Below, piece after piece: positions 54,038-64,000 of a stretch of 64,000 nucleotides of DNA; within the stretch, counting starts at the first letter, position 1, and the number at the start of each line of letters is the position of its first letter. The notes beneath the pieces are model-generated. The model was not told the origin of the DNA. It saw only the letters and a program-made list of their open reading frames with translations, and ran no database searches. The position numbers and the translations under genes were made by a program. Origin of the DNA: Stomoxys calcitrans (taxonomy: Eukaryota > Arthropoda > Insecta > Diptera > Muscidae); assembly GCF_963082655.1 (NCBI RefSeq), contig NC_081555.1, positions 92,147,819 to 92,211,818 of the forward strand, in the 5' to 3' direction.

Positions 54038-54580
54038 CCGCTATAGCCCCATATAAACCAATCCCCCGATTTGACTTCTAAAGCCCCTAGAAGCCTCAAT
54101 TTTCAGCAGATGTGCCTGCAATTTGGAACAAAGACTTGTGTTATGACTTCCAACATCCATGCCAAATACGATGTTAGTCTGTCTATAACCTGATAGATCC
54201 CTATGTAAACCGATCCTTGGATTTGACTTCTTGAGCCCCTAGAAGCCTCAATTTTCATCCGATTTGGCTGAAATATGAAATAAGGACTTGTGTTATGACT
54301 TCCAATATCCATGCAAAGTGTGATCCAAATCGGTCTATAAACAGATTTAGCCCCCATATAAACCGATCCTTGGATTTGACTTCTTGATCCCCTAGAAGCC
54401 TAAATTTTCACCTGATATGGTTGAAATTTGAACCCTAAACCTATCGTATGACTTACAACATCAGTGTCAAGTTTTATCCGAATCGGCCAATATGATGATA
54501 TAGGCCCCCCTAAGTACCGATATCCCGATATGACTTCTTGAGACCATTGAAGCCTCAATCAATTTCCGATGTAATTGCTA
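54038..54580 (+). repeat. 153-bp-type monomers, variant D
   Basis: Cores at about 54043, 54192, 54344 and 54498, so still close to a 153-bp step. Its own block is CCTAGAAGCCTCAATTTTCA and TTGTGTTATGACTTCCAA. No element ends were seen. It is cut by a MITE at the right. Confidence 0.8.
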
Positions 54581-54814
54581 GGTTGCCCAAAAAGTAATTG
54601 CGGATTTTTTAAAAGAAAGTAAATGCATTTTTAATAAAACTTAGAATGAACTTTAATCAAATTTACTTTTTTTACACTTTTTTTCTAAAGCAAGCTAAAA
54701 GTAACAGCTGATAACTGACAGAAGAAAGAATGCAATTACAGAGTCACAAGCTGTGAAAAAATTTGTCAACGCCGACTATATGAAAAATCCGCAATTACTT
54801 TTTGGGCAACCCAA
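54581..54814. mobile_element. mariner-type MITE (copy 4)
   Basis: Same orientation as copies 1 and 2. The left end lacks the first three bases (starts GGTTGCCCAAAAAGTAATTG) although TA remains at 54579-54580. The right end is intact and TA follows at 54815-54816. Confidence 0.93.
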
Positions 54815-55639
54815 TACAAACTCAGTAACGGTACATTTTTAGCGGAATCTATGGTTGTAGTTAATAGTGATACCTCAGGGCATGTTGCACACCCTGAGGT
54901 AATACTTTGTTGTAACTTCATTTAATCATGCACATTTAATTTGTTGTTTTAGTTCTCCATCTTTAATGGCTAGCACTCCTAGTATCTTGGGGATTACATT
55001 AAATAGACGTTTTAAAACTTACAGGGAGCTTGTGGCACATACTCAAGCACAGGTGATAGATTACTAAAATCATTATCACCGTTTACCTTTATTAAACACC
55101 CTCTTCTATCGTATAACCCTTCTACTGTGCTCCCTTAACTATCCTTTAACCCATTTAATAAAATAAGGGATAAAATTGTTCACTTTTATGTTGACAACAG
55201 CGATAACTATTTTTAAACGGGTTTATGTTTTAATTAAAATTGATCTAGAAAAAATAGTTTGACATTTTATGGAGAAATTTATTGACACTTTAAAGCCTAT
55301 GCTACATGTGTTGGCTGTGTTTGTCAATACACCAACTCTTAGTTATAATTCTAAGAGCGTTGTGTTGTATCACACTTGAGTGTGTGTGCTACAATAAGTA
55401 GTCTGAAAGTCCACAGACACAGTAACACATATTCAACATCCATTCGTCCATTCGTCCAGCCATCCATCTATTCATTTGGCCAGTTCAATGGTTCGTTTAT
55501 TCTTCTTTAGTCCGTTCAACATATTTCCTGCCATTTCCCCTTGATAGCTTGTATTTTTATTAGGGATGTCAATTGTGATATGAATTCGCCGGGGGTTGTT
55601 GGGGAAATTGTGTCTGAGTCGAAAATCGTTTGGACTGAT
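54815..55639. other. Unique AT-rich DNA, no gene seen
   Basis: No transposon or exon signal. It contains the short hairpin listed separately. Confidence 0.45.
54866..54906. repeat. Short perfect inverted repeat (hairpin)
   Basis: TACCTCAGGG (54871-54880) and CCCTGAGGTA (54892-54901) with an 11-nt loop. Outward pairing AGT/ACT resumes after one mismatch and one wobble. Confidence 0.8.
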
Positions 55640-56008
55640 TGTATGAGCATGTTGAAAGCAGATAACCCGTATCACACAAAGTCGAAACTTTTTCCTTCTA
55701 TTAATCTGTCACCCTTTATGCTAAAGACTCTTAAGAGGTTGATAGAAACATATCTTAAGTCAAAGATCCCTGGAAATCGCCTGTCTCAGCAACAACATGC
55801 ATATAGTAAGACTAAGTCCACTGAAACTTCGCCTCACGACCTAGTCGCCTACCCAAAGGGGTTTCTTTCTGTCAAGGCATGTACAATGCTGGCATTTCTT
55901 GACAATGAAGGTGATTTCAGTTATGTAAAACCGACGTCAATCATGAGGGAGCTAGAGTTTATTGGCATCAACACTTCCGTAAGAAAGTTCATTGATGACT
56001 TAGGTTAG
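55640..56008 (+). pseudogene. Second LOA family, RT fragment
   Basis: The plus strand reads HTKSKLFPSINLSPFMLKTL, KRLIETYLKSKIPGNRLSQQ, QHAYSKTKSTETSPHDLV, then LAFLDNEGDFSYVKPTSIMR. It matches the RT finger-to-palm region of 20960-20500. In the palm block the first catalytic Asp may be retained (LDNEG). It ends where the first LOA family begins with TTAGGTTAGGTTAGG. Confidence 0.8.
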
Positions 56009-57960
56009 GTTAGGTCGAAAAGAGGGTGCAGATATTAATCCGCTCCATGCCACTATGGACATACGCCTAAGCCAGTAATCGGCTTGTTGTGCACTCTAAA
56101 AACTCAAAAGTAACCTCTAAAAAGAAAATTTTAAGTCAGGAATTCCGAACTACTTACAAAATCCTTAAATGCTTTCAATACCACTCCCCCAAGTTGGTTC
56201 ATGTCTGATATTGTGTCTCCACCTAAAGGCCGGTATCTGTTAGACGCGAAAGCCGGGCAATGACAAAGGAAATGCTCCAACCTCTCATCATCTTCCCCGC
56301 ATGCCCTACACATGCTATCACTTGCCGCACCCAATATACATAAGTGAGCTCGAAGTCCTATGTGTCCGGTAAGGATACCAATAGCTATACTGACCTCCTT
56401 CTTACTTCCTTTCAGTAATAGCCTCGTCTTCTCACGATCTGGATGCCCCATAGGAGTTTCGCCGTCGTACTGACCGTTTCGCTGATTCACAACAGTGTAT
56501 GCGCATTCGTCGCCCACTCCCTTAACTCGGACTGCGTCGACCCGAAAGGCTTCGGGTTAACCAAGTTTATTGACGGCAGTCCTCTGGCCTTCACCGCCAA
56601 ATCGTCTGGCCTTTCATTTCCCCTTACTCCGTTATGGCCCGGCACCCAAACGATGCGGATTTTGCCATCTTCAGAGAAGGCGTTAATCTCCTTTTTACAC
56701 TGCAAGACTGTTCGTGTCCTTACCGTCCTGGTTGTTATTGCCCTTATGGCAATTTTACTGTCGGTAAAGATGTTCGCACACGACGTCCTCGCGTTAGCAC
56801 CACACCACCTCACGCATTCCGTGATCGCCCGAATCTCCGCCTGCAAGACCGTATTATGATCAGGCAGTGTAAAATCGATGTCAGTCCCTGGGTTCTCAAT
56901 GTAAACCCCCAGGCCCACTCTGTCCTCTAGCTTTGATCCATCCGTGTAACATGATCTTCCAGATGGCAATACTAGGATTCCGTCAAACCAAAACTGTGCC
57001 GATGGCAACAGTGCCTCGCACTCGACCTTGACTGTCGTCTCAGGTATCCGATCGGAAACCTCTTCCATTCCTTCCAGGTTTCCTATCGTCGCCTCGATTA
57101 TACCGCGATGGTATTATACCATTCTCCCATCGCCTTAAGTCTCGTAGCCGCAGTGGCTGCCTCACACTAATCTGTATGTCAATGGGTCGGATATCTAGAA
57201 TAGTCTCCAGTGCCCTAGTTTCTCATCGCACCGCCTATGCCAAGACAACATGTTCTCTGAACCTGTTGTATGGTCCTTATGTTGCACTTTTTCTCCATAA
57301 CAGTCCACCAAACTACTGAGGCGTAAGTAAGTATTGGTCTAATCACGCTCCTGTAGAGCTAGTGGACTATCCTCGGATTCAGGCCCAATTCGAGCCTACG
57401 GCCCATCTACATAGTGCCCAACATCTGTGAGCCTTCTCAGTACGCTCCTGAATGTGACACTTCCAATTCAGTTTCCTGTCCAAGATCACACCTAAGTATT
57501 TGACCTTGTCAGATATCGAAATCTTCTCATTGAGGAAACGTGGTGGGTTAAATTGGCCCACCTTCATCTTCGTCGTGAACATTCATATTTCGGTCTTCTC
57601 TGGGTTAATATTGAGACCTCTGGGTCTAGCCCAGTCATATGCCATGTGCAAGACCCTTTTGACCCTTCTGCATACCTCGTTCGGATCCTTACCCCTTAGA
57701 AGTAATATACATCGCCTGCGTAACAGACGGGTTCAAATCCCTCCTCAGTCAGCATCCGTAATAGGTCATTTATGGTGGTCACCCATAAGAGTGGCGATAA
57801 AATGCCCCCTGTGCCACTTTCTCCCTTATATTTATGCCATGCGACACACAATTTATCCACCTGTTCCTTAGCATATGGTTTATCTAGCCTCTAAGGAACG
57901 GGTCCAGCCGATACTGGTCTAAGGATTAAATCGAGTAAGAAATGCGCCTTCATATATCAC
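56009..57960 (-). pseudogene. LOA-like LINE, RT to 3' end (copy 8), best RNase H
   Basis: The 3' end is at about 56009 (CCTAACCTAACC on the minus strand). The Cys/His box frame is 56517-56131 (CRACGEDDERLEHFLCHCPA). RNase H frame 57068-56487 keeps the four expected acidic positions: YTDGSKLEDR, LQAEIRAITE, NIFTDSKIAI and a final Asp after VPGHNGVRGNE. The post-RT frame is 57582-57379 (ISDKVKYLGVILDRKLNWKC). The RT palm near 57700-57880 reads GFEPVCYAGDVYY, so the catalytic YADD is YAGD, and a stop follows. Frameshifts separate RT and RNase H. Confidence 0.87.
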
Positions 57961-57974
57961 TTCATCGGGCAAGG

Positions 57975-58258
57975 TATGTAAAATTGCAAATTTTGCCCAT
58001 GAACATTCCTCTAAGGAATAGAGGCAAACTTCTCACATATCAATGAGTGCAGTCCGATTCAAGTTTAAGCTGAATGATAAGGGGCCTCCTTTTTACAGCC
58101 GAATCCGAACGGCGTGCCGCAGTGAGACATCTCTTTGGAGAGAAGTTTTACATGGCATAGTACCTCACAAATGTTGCCAGCATTAGGAGGAGAAAACCAC
58201 CGCTGAAAATTTTTTCTGTTGGTCTCGCCAGGATTCGAACCCAGGCGTTCAGCGTCAT
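57975..58258 (-). mobile_element. SINE, head truncated
   Basis: Tail (GCCCATGAACATTCCTCTAA) and body are intact and the B box is GATTCGAACCC. The first 35-40 bases of the tRNA-like head are missing: it stops at GTTCAGCGTCATA and continues as ATATATGATTTACATGG. Confidence 0.88.
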
Positions 58259-58794
58259 ATATATGATTTACATGGCTGCTCTCTTATTGCCATCCCTAAA
58301 ATTTACGTCAAAAGCTTGTTTTATTTTTGTTACACTTGAGTGAGCGACCAACTTTACTGCCTCCCTGCCGGCAGCACACATTGCCACGCTTTCCGTTGCC
58401 ACAGACTCTTAAACACACATGCATCAGTGATCACCACACCAGACCCATAGTCCGTCTATTACCACGAAAGGGTCATTGGTGCAAGAGAGGGTGTGTGTGT
58501 GTGTGTGTATGAGTGTTAAGCCTTCCGTTTGTTTCAGAATTGACCAGCACTTGGGGTTGTTGACCAATTGCTAAGGACATTACTTTGTTTTGTAGATAAA
58601 GTCCCCTTATAGTCACTCACTTCAACACCTTTGAAAGCTCTTCTAATGGGGGGTGACACATATTCATTGAATTGCACGTGTATTGAAGAGACGATGGTTG
58701 TATAAATTAAACCTCGTTGGTTGTATAAATTAAACCGTCTCACTTTGATTAAAAAATGAAGCAATGAACTAAATAAAAAATTTAAAAAAAAAGC
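58259..58794. other. Unique DNA with a microsatellite, no gene seen
   Basis: A (GT)9 run lies at 58491-58508. An 18-bp GGTTGTATAAATTAAACC unit occurs twice around 58695-58733. No coding or RNA gene signal. Confidence 0.45.
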
Positions 58795-59025
58795 AAGTAA
58801 AAGCACATCAAGTTCTGTCGTGCCCAACTTTGGCTATCCACCACCATGGATATATTTATTAACCTATTTTATCACAACTCTACCATATCTATGGCAACAT
58901 TCAAATATAGGCCGATCTGGATCATATTTGATTCGGGTGCCGAAAAGCTTTATTTATACAAGGCACGTTTCAAATTTCAGCAGATTCGGACATCGAAAAT
59001 TGGTCGGTAAATGCGGCTGTTATTG
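58795..59025 (-). repeat. 153-bp-repeat element, family B-like, truncated by an RTE LINE
   Basis: The inverted right end is CAAGTAAAAGCACATCAAGT with a degenerate palindrome (AGTTCTGTCGTGCCCAACTT) and ATCCACCACCATGG. About one monomer follows. It stops at the 3' end of RTE copy 3. Confidence 0.75.
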
Positions 59026-61670
59026 GCTTACTTACTTTACTTTAATTGGCTATGACAGAACATTTGTTCCATTAGCCGCACGTAGAATAGCGTTCCAAGC
59101 GCCTCGATCTTCTGCGCTCATTCCAAAATCTCTGACACCAAGTTTCGAGGTGTCTCCCACAACTTGATCTTTCCATCGGGCTTTTGGCCTTCCCGGTTTG
59201 CGTGTACTACCGTGTTTGCCTACAAAAGACTTTTTTGCTGGAACTTCTTCATCCATTCTGACAACATGACCTCGCCAACGCAGCCGTTGTCTTTTGGTGC
59301 GTGTAACTATGCTATCGTCGTCATACAGCTCGTGGTTCATACGACGCCTATATTCTTCGCTATCGCAAACTGGTCCATATATTTTATGAAGAATCTTTCT
59401 CTCAAATACTCCAAGCACTGCCTCATCGGCTTTCACAAGTACCCTGCTAGTCAGCAAAGAGATAGTAGGTGTTGATTTGTCCTTCTCGGGTCTTTTCCAA
59501 GATTTGGCGTAGTGTGAATATCTTATCCAGAGTGGATTTACTTTAGGTTTTAATCTTTCACACAGTACGCTTGATAGTAACTTGCATGCGATGGGGAGGA
59601 GACTTATTCATCTGTAGTTGGCACATTCCTTCTTCTCTCCTTTCTTGTGTACGGAACATAGTATGCTGAGGTTCCAATTATTGGGCATTCGTTCTTCTAG
59701 CCACATTGAGAAGACAAGCCGATGCATACGCCTTATCAGCGGGTCGTCTTCGGTTTTAAATAGTTCAGCGGGTAAAGCGTCGGCTCCTGCTGCCTTGCTT
59801 TTCTTTAGTCGGGTCACTGCTATTTGGACCTTATTCTGACTAGGTGGTAAACATTCTATACTTTCATCAGGGATTGGTTCCGCGATATCCTCTTCGCCGC
59901 CATCGTCGGACACTAGCAGTTGGGTAAAATGTTCTTTCCATATCCTCAACATTCTATCTGTGTCAGTTACCAGATTTGCTTCTTTGTCTCTGCAGGAGGA
60001 TGTGCCTGCACCAAAGCCATCGGTTTGATGTTTTATTCTTTAATAGAATTTCCGGACTTCATTCTGACTCCTGAATATCTCAATTTGCTCGCACTCACGT
60101 CTTTCCATTTTCTTTTTCTTTCTGCGGGATAGACGTTTCTCCTTTCTCCTTTTGCTTTATATGCCGTATTCTTGGCTTTAGTAGCATCATGACACTCTTG
60201 GTCGTACCATGAGATTCTTGTGGAAGGTTTCCGGTACCCAAGTACGGATTTCGCGGCATTTTCCATGGAGTGGGCAATAGTTTGCCACTGCGCCATTATA
60301 TCATCGAAAGAAGGAGTGCTTCCATCGAGCAGTTGGGTCAGTCGAGTGCAGCTTTTCAATGTCCAGCTTCCGTGCAGTGTCAGATCATACTTTCCTCGCC
60401 ATGTTCAAGCGGGTGCGAACATTTGCTGCAATGAGGTAATGATCCGAATCTATCGCTCCACGGATCGATCGTACATTTAACACGCTGGATGAAAGCCTTC
60501 CATCTATCACAACGTGATCAATTTGGTTTCTCATGTTTTGATCGGGTGACAGCCATGTGGCTTTGTGAATATTTTTATGTTGAAATCTGGTGCTACTAAC
60601 TACCGCGGCGAAATCTATCAGCCTCAACCCATTACTGGACGTTATCTCGTGGAGGCTAAACTTTCCGACTGTTGGACCAAAAATGTCTTCCTTCCCTATT
60701 TTCGCATTAAAATCTCCCAGAACGATTTTAATATCATGTGCGGGGCAGCGGTCATATTCTCTCTCTAGGCGCTCGTAGAAAATATCCTTGGTCTGCTCGT
60801 CTTTGTCTTCCGTCGGGGCATGGGCACAAATAAGACTGATGTTGAAGAATTTGGCTTTTATGCGGATTGTGGCTAGCCTCTCATCCACCGGAGTAAAGCT
60901 GGAGACTAGGTGTTTCAGTCTTCGACTAACCACAAATCCGCAGCCAAATTCATGCCTCGTATTATGGCAGCTATAGTATAGTTCGTCACCATTTGGTGTT
61001 GTAGTGACGCCATTCCCAGTCCATCGCACTTCCTGTAAGGCGGTTATGTCTGCCTTGTACTTCTCTAATACATCCGGCAGCGCGTATACTGCACCTTCCC
61101 TATAAAGAGTGCGGACATTCCAGGTGCAGATCCGCAAAGCATGGTCCTTTTTTCGTTTGCGTGGGTCGTCAACGTGGGGGGGGGTCCGTTTTTACTATTC
61201 CTTTGTTTTTCATAGTAGTTCTATGTTTTCCGGGGGCGGGTTACTGGCCCAGCGCCCCAACCGCATGGGTTTGTAGGATTGCATGTATCCCTCGTTGTTG
61301 CGAGCCACTTGCTCCAAGATCCGACCCTCGCCGCCAGCCGCCCCTAACCTGGGAACAGACGCTGATGTTGGCCATTGGTTATTTGAAGGCGCCAATAACT
61401 CGCCTTGTCATCTCGAGTATCATTGGCACTCAGTATTTAGTTAAGAGCCAGTGCCACCTGACTCCTCACTGAGACTCTCCTCTCGAAAATCGCTGACTGC
61501 CCGCGGCCGCATTTGCAGCTACTCCGCATAAAAACGGAGCTTTCCACCATCCGCAACCTGTGGACGCGCCCGGTATCTTTCAGCTAAGCTTCCCGTGATA
61601 ACGATGGGCACCACACAAGTCGGAGCCCAAAGTTCCAGCCTGTGTGTGCTCATAGTCATCCCGTATCGGC
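59026..61670 (-). mobile_element. RTE-like LINE (copy 3), RT core deleted
   Basis: The 5' region 61670-61140 and endonuclease 61137-60385 are preserved. The linker and RT start follow (60359-60033, then 59952-59608: TEDDPLIRRMHRLVFSMWLE, NWNLSILCSVHKKGEKKECA). A fragment stopping near 59460 follows, then the C-terminal block 59457-59050 (LVKADEAVLGVFERKILHKI). About 0.7 kb of RT core including YADD is missing. The 3' end is near 59026 with TAAAGTAAGTAAG-type repeats. Confidence 0.88.
60385..61137 (-). CDS. RTE-like LINE endonuclease, 250 codons open
   Basis: EEP-fold endonuclease, the target-nicking enzyme of the LINE. The start MRICTWNVRTLYREGAVYAL sets the metal-site Asn, ALQEVRW the Glu, and VLGDFNAKIG the Asp/Asn pair. 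QIDHVVID and IDSDHYLIAA supply the C-terminal Asp/His. All catalytic positions I expect are present and the frame is clean until ANVRTRLNMARKV, where copy 3 shifts frame before the RT linker. It complements copy 2, which keeps the RT ORF but has lost its endonuclease core. Confidence 0.9.
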   Translation of the reverse strand: MRICTWNVRTLYREGAVYALPDVLEKYKADITALQEVRWTGNGVTTTPNGDELYYSCHNTRHEFGCGFVVSRRLKHLVSSFTPVDERLATIRIKAKFFNISLICAHAPTEDKDEQTKDIFYERLEREYDRCPAHDIKIVLGDFNAKIGKEDIFGPTVGKFSLHEITSSNGLRLIDFAAVVSSTRFQHKNIHKATWLSPDQNMRNQIDHVVIDGRLSSSVLNVRSIRGAIDSDHYLIAANVRTRLNMARKV

Positions 61671-62630
61671 TATATATATACATCTCCCGATTTTCACTCC
61701 TAGAGCCACTGCAAGCTCATTTATTGACCAATCTTCCCGAAATTTTGTACAACGCTTTCCTCGACAACTTCCACAATGTCTATAGGGTTTGGTCGAAATC
61801 GGATCAGATTTAGATACAGCTCCCATATATATGTTCGTCCGATTTGCTGTTATAATGCAATAAAATGGCCATTTGTTAACCGATTCTGTCGAAATTTGGC
61901 ACGAAGGATTTTCTTGGAAATCGGTTCAGATTTATATAAAGCTCTCATATATATACATGTCCCGATTTTCACTCCTACAGCCACTGCAAGCGTATTTAGT
62001 GACCAATCTTCCTGAAATTTTGTACAACGCTTTCCTCGACAACTTCCACAATGTCTTTAAAGGTTAGTCGAAATCGGTTCAGATTTAGATATAGCTGCCA
62101 TATATATGTTCGTCCGATTTGCTGTTATAATGCAATAAAATGGTCATTTGTTAACCGGTTCTTTCAAAATTTGGCAGGAAGGATTTTCTCTTGACTCTCG
62201 ACATTACTGGTGCTTTTCATGAAAATCGGTTCAGATTTAGATATAGCTCTCATATATATATATCTTCCGATTTTCAATCCTAGAGCCTCTGCAAACGCAT
62301 TTTTTGACCAATCTTGCCAAAACTTTACACAACGATTTCCCCAACCACTACCACATTATTTGAGAAGTTTGTTCGAAATCGGTTCAGATTAAGATAAAGC
62401 TCCCATATATATGTTCGTCCGATTTTAAAAAATTTTGCTATAAAGTGCTCATTTGTTAACCGATTCTCTCGAAATTTGGCAGGAAGGATTTTCTTATGAC
62501 TCTTGACATTGCTGGTGAATTTCAAAGAAATCGGCTCAGATTTAAATATAGCTTTCATATATGTATATAGCCCGATTTCCACTCCAAGAGTGGATCCGCT
62601 GCAAGCGCATTTTTTGATCAATCTTGTTTT
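61671..62630 (+). repeat. 153-bp-type repeat array, variant C2 (two alternating monomer types)
   Basis: Two monomer types alternate: one with CACTCCTAGAGCCACTGCAA and TGTACAACGCTTTCCTCGAC, the other with GATTTGCTGTTATAATGCAA and GCAGGAAGGATTTTCT. Cores at about 62089, 62241, 62392 and 62545 keep steps of 151-153 bp, so the higher-order unit is about 306 bp. An upstream step is shortened by a deletion near 61920. No right-end palindrome was found. Confidence 0.82.
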
Positions 62631-62935
62631 TTGCTAATTTTAAGGCAGCCAGCCTAATAAAAATTTCTTGTGTCTTGTTTTACAAGCATTACATGCAAAA
62701 ATAACGGGACGAAAGGAAGTAAACATTGTTGAACTAAATAAATTTTTTTTATAGATTTTCTACTACTCTCTGGACTTATTGCAATTAATTACAGAAAAGT
62801 GGGCCACACGGTTTAAAAAACAGCGAGATATTTGTGTTGAAGGCATTGTTTAATTTAAGTATTATATTTTACTTAATTTAAAATTTATTACTTAACACAT
62901 AGTACGTATATACTTTTTTCATTTTTTCTTTACAG

Positions 62936-62974
62936 GTCAGTATGCAACTATTGCTTAGGTAAGCCTGGTCTACT
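62936..62974 (+). other. Candidate micro-exon (splice-site sandwich)
   Basis: CTTAAC at about 62891 could serve as a branch point. A long pyrimidine tract ending TTTTTTCTTTACAG stops at 62935. Donors GTAAGC (from 62959) and GTAAGT (from 62975) follow, so a 23- or 39-nt exon is possible. It is not translatable with confidence and may be non-coding. Purely signal-based. Confidence 0.25.
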
Positions 62975-63482
62975 GTAAGTAATCAACAATTGTATTTGTA
63001 TCAATAATGGGAAATTTACTCTCGCATTTATCACAAGAATCAAATTTTGTCCCAATACGTGTTTTTAAGGTTGTATTGCATTATTGGTTGGTGTATCACT
63101 GAGATGTATATCACAGAGATGTATTTATAAAAATTGTGTGTTTGAGTGTTATGTTGCTCATAAGTGTGTGTACCTTGAGTAATCTCTCTTACTGCTTATG
63201 ATTTACTATTATCTTCAAACTATGGAACTCCATAGTCAGCTACTCATTAAAATTGTCTGAACTACTGTGCCATTGTTGGGACGGGGGGTGTTTTTAATCT
63301 GATTATAAACATAAACATGACATGTCTTTCTTGAGCTGTGGTGGCTGTTTTGTTGTTGTCCTCATCATTGTGGAAGCTTTTATTGTTTTTATGATGACAA
63401 TGTGCTCCACTAAACTGTGGTACTTCCAAGAAGTTGTTTTTGTCATCACAGCTGCAGCTATGATTGTTTGTTATCATCTACA

Positions 63483-63499
63483 ACGACGACGACGACGAC
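63483..63499. repeat. (ACG)n trinucleotide run
   Basis: Five ACG units plus a partial unit, continuing into GAC-rich imperfect repeats to about 63535. Confidence 0.85.
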
Positions 63500-63625
63500 A
63501 ATGACAATGAGGATGTTCAGACGATGACGATGTGGATTCTGTTGTGATGCTACTGACGGATAGTTAAGTTAAATGAAGTGTCATAAAACGGAAGTGTTTT
63601 GTTTCTTCTTTCAAAAATTTTTTTA

Positions 63626-63718
63626 TACTCTTCACCATTGGAAGGGGGTATACTAACATCGTCATTCCTTTTGTAACACATCGATATATTGGTCCATAAA
63701 GTAGGATTATGGATTAAA
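63626..63718 (+). repeat. Left-end fragment of a 153-bp-repeat element
   Basis: TATACTCTTCACCATTGGAA with GGGGGTATAC, CGTCATTCCTTTTGTAACAC and CATAAAGTA. It is the left end and leader only. Confidence 0.75.
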
Positions 63719-63722
63719 TTAA

Positions 63723-64000
63723 AACAAGTAAAAAGCCGTTAAGTTCGGCCGGGCTGAACTTTGGATACCCACCACCTCAGGTATATATGTTAACCACCTT
63801 TCATCAAAATCAGGTGAAAATTGTATACCTTATGTCCCATAGCAGGTATATCGAAATATGTTCCGATTTGGACCAAAACAAATAAGGACAAGGCATTGTT
63901 CAATTGTGTATAACAAAATATTGGTCTTTTTAGTAGCTATATCTAAAAATAAACCGATCTGAACTATATACAACATGGATGTCGAAAAGCCTCACATAAG
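63723..64000 (-). repeat. 153-bp-repeat element, family B, cut by right window edge
   Basis: The inverted right end is AACAAGTAAAAAGCCGTTAA, with a palindrome carrying one mismatch (AAGTTCGGCC/GGCTGAACTT) and TACCCACCACCTCAGG. The first monomer follows (CGAAATATGTTCCGATTTGG, ATCTAAAAATAAACCGATCT). Confidence 0.9.

Larger units (their letters stand above)
62631..63625. other. Unique AT-rich DNA, no confirmed gene
   Basis: It contains a candidate micro-exon (listed next) and a (ACG)n run near 63483-63499. No transposon signature. Confidence 0.45.

Noticed and set aside
56004..56020. Telomere-like TTAGG repeats
   Set aside because: They coincide with the 3' terminus of LOA elements at several places; Diptera lack TTAGG telomeres.

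Overview
The window looks like non-coding chromosomal DNA of a calyptrate (probably muscid) fly, almost entirely made of transposable elements. The organism call rests on AT-rich composition, a eukaryotic intron-bearing tRNA-Tyr gene, LINE families with RNase H domains, an R1-clade LINE, a BEL/Pao remnant, mariner-type MITEs, a tRNA-derived SINE, and large 153-bp minisatellite elements of a kind I associate with Muscidae. I could not run a search, so genus and species are open. I found no confident multi-exon host protein gene. The only host-gene candidates are one tRNA, one possible terminal exon (24470-24650, minus) and one possible micro-exon (62936-62974, plus).

Layout. 1-2100: 5' part of a LINE on the minus strand with open ORF1 and ORF2; ORF2 runs off the left edge. 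2.7-6.2 kb: two 153-bp-repeat elements, one carrying a SINE. 6.2-7.7 kb: unique AT-rich DNA. 7.7-12.4 kb: SINEs, LINE scraps and repeat elements. 12.4-18.1 kb: a nearly full-length but dead LOA-like LINE (ORF1, endonuclease, RT, RNase H) with three nested insertions (a SINE, a 102-bp retroposon-like insert and a mariner MITE). 19-21 kb: a second LOA-like family. 21.1-23.1 kb: a LINE split by a 1.3-kb repeat element. 23.1-33.7 kb: LOA fragments, SINEs and two more repeat elements. 33.7-37.3 kb: a 1.7-kb repeat element, LINE and SINE ends. 37.3-39.5, 50.8-54.0 and 59.0-61.7 kb: three RTE-like LINE copies. 42.2 kb: tRNA-Tyr. 42.9-46.1 kb: stacked repeat elements. 46.5-47.3 kb: BEL/Pao gag-protease scrap. 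47.6-49.7 kb: R1-clade LINE. 55.6-58.3 kb: two LOA families back to back plus a SINE. 61.7-64 kb: repeat elements around about 1 kb of unique DNA.

How the parts relate. The autonomous elements here appear dead, except that the left-edge LINE could be intact and one RTE copy keeps a 674-codon RT ORF. The numerous non-autonomous elements (SINE, MITE, 153-bp repeat elements) are nested inside them, so several insertions can be ordered by their target-site duplications and by paralogous empty sites. The 153-bp-repeat elements sum to very roughly a quarter of the window. They have a complementary left-end/right-end pair, a GC-rich palindrome near the right end and, in the one datable case, insertion between T residues without target duplication. 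That combination fits non-autonomous Helentron/Helitron-like elements; this classification is my inference.
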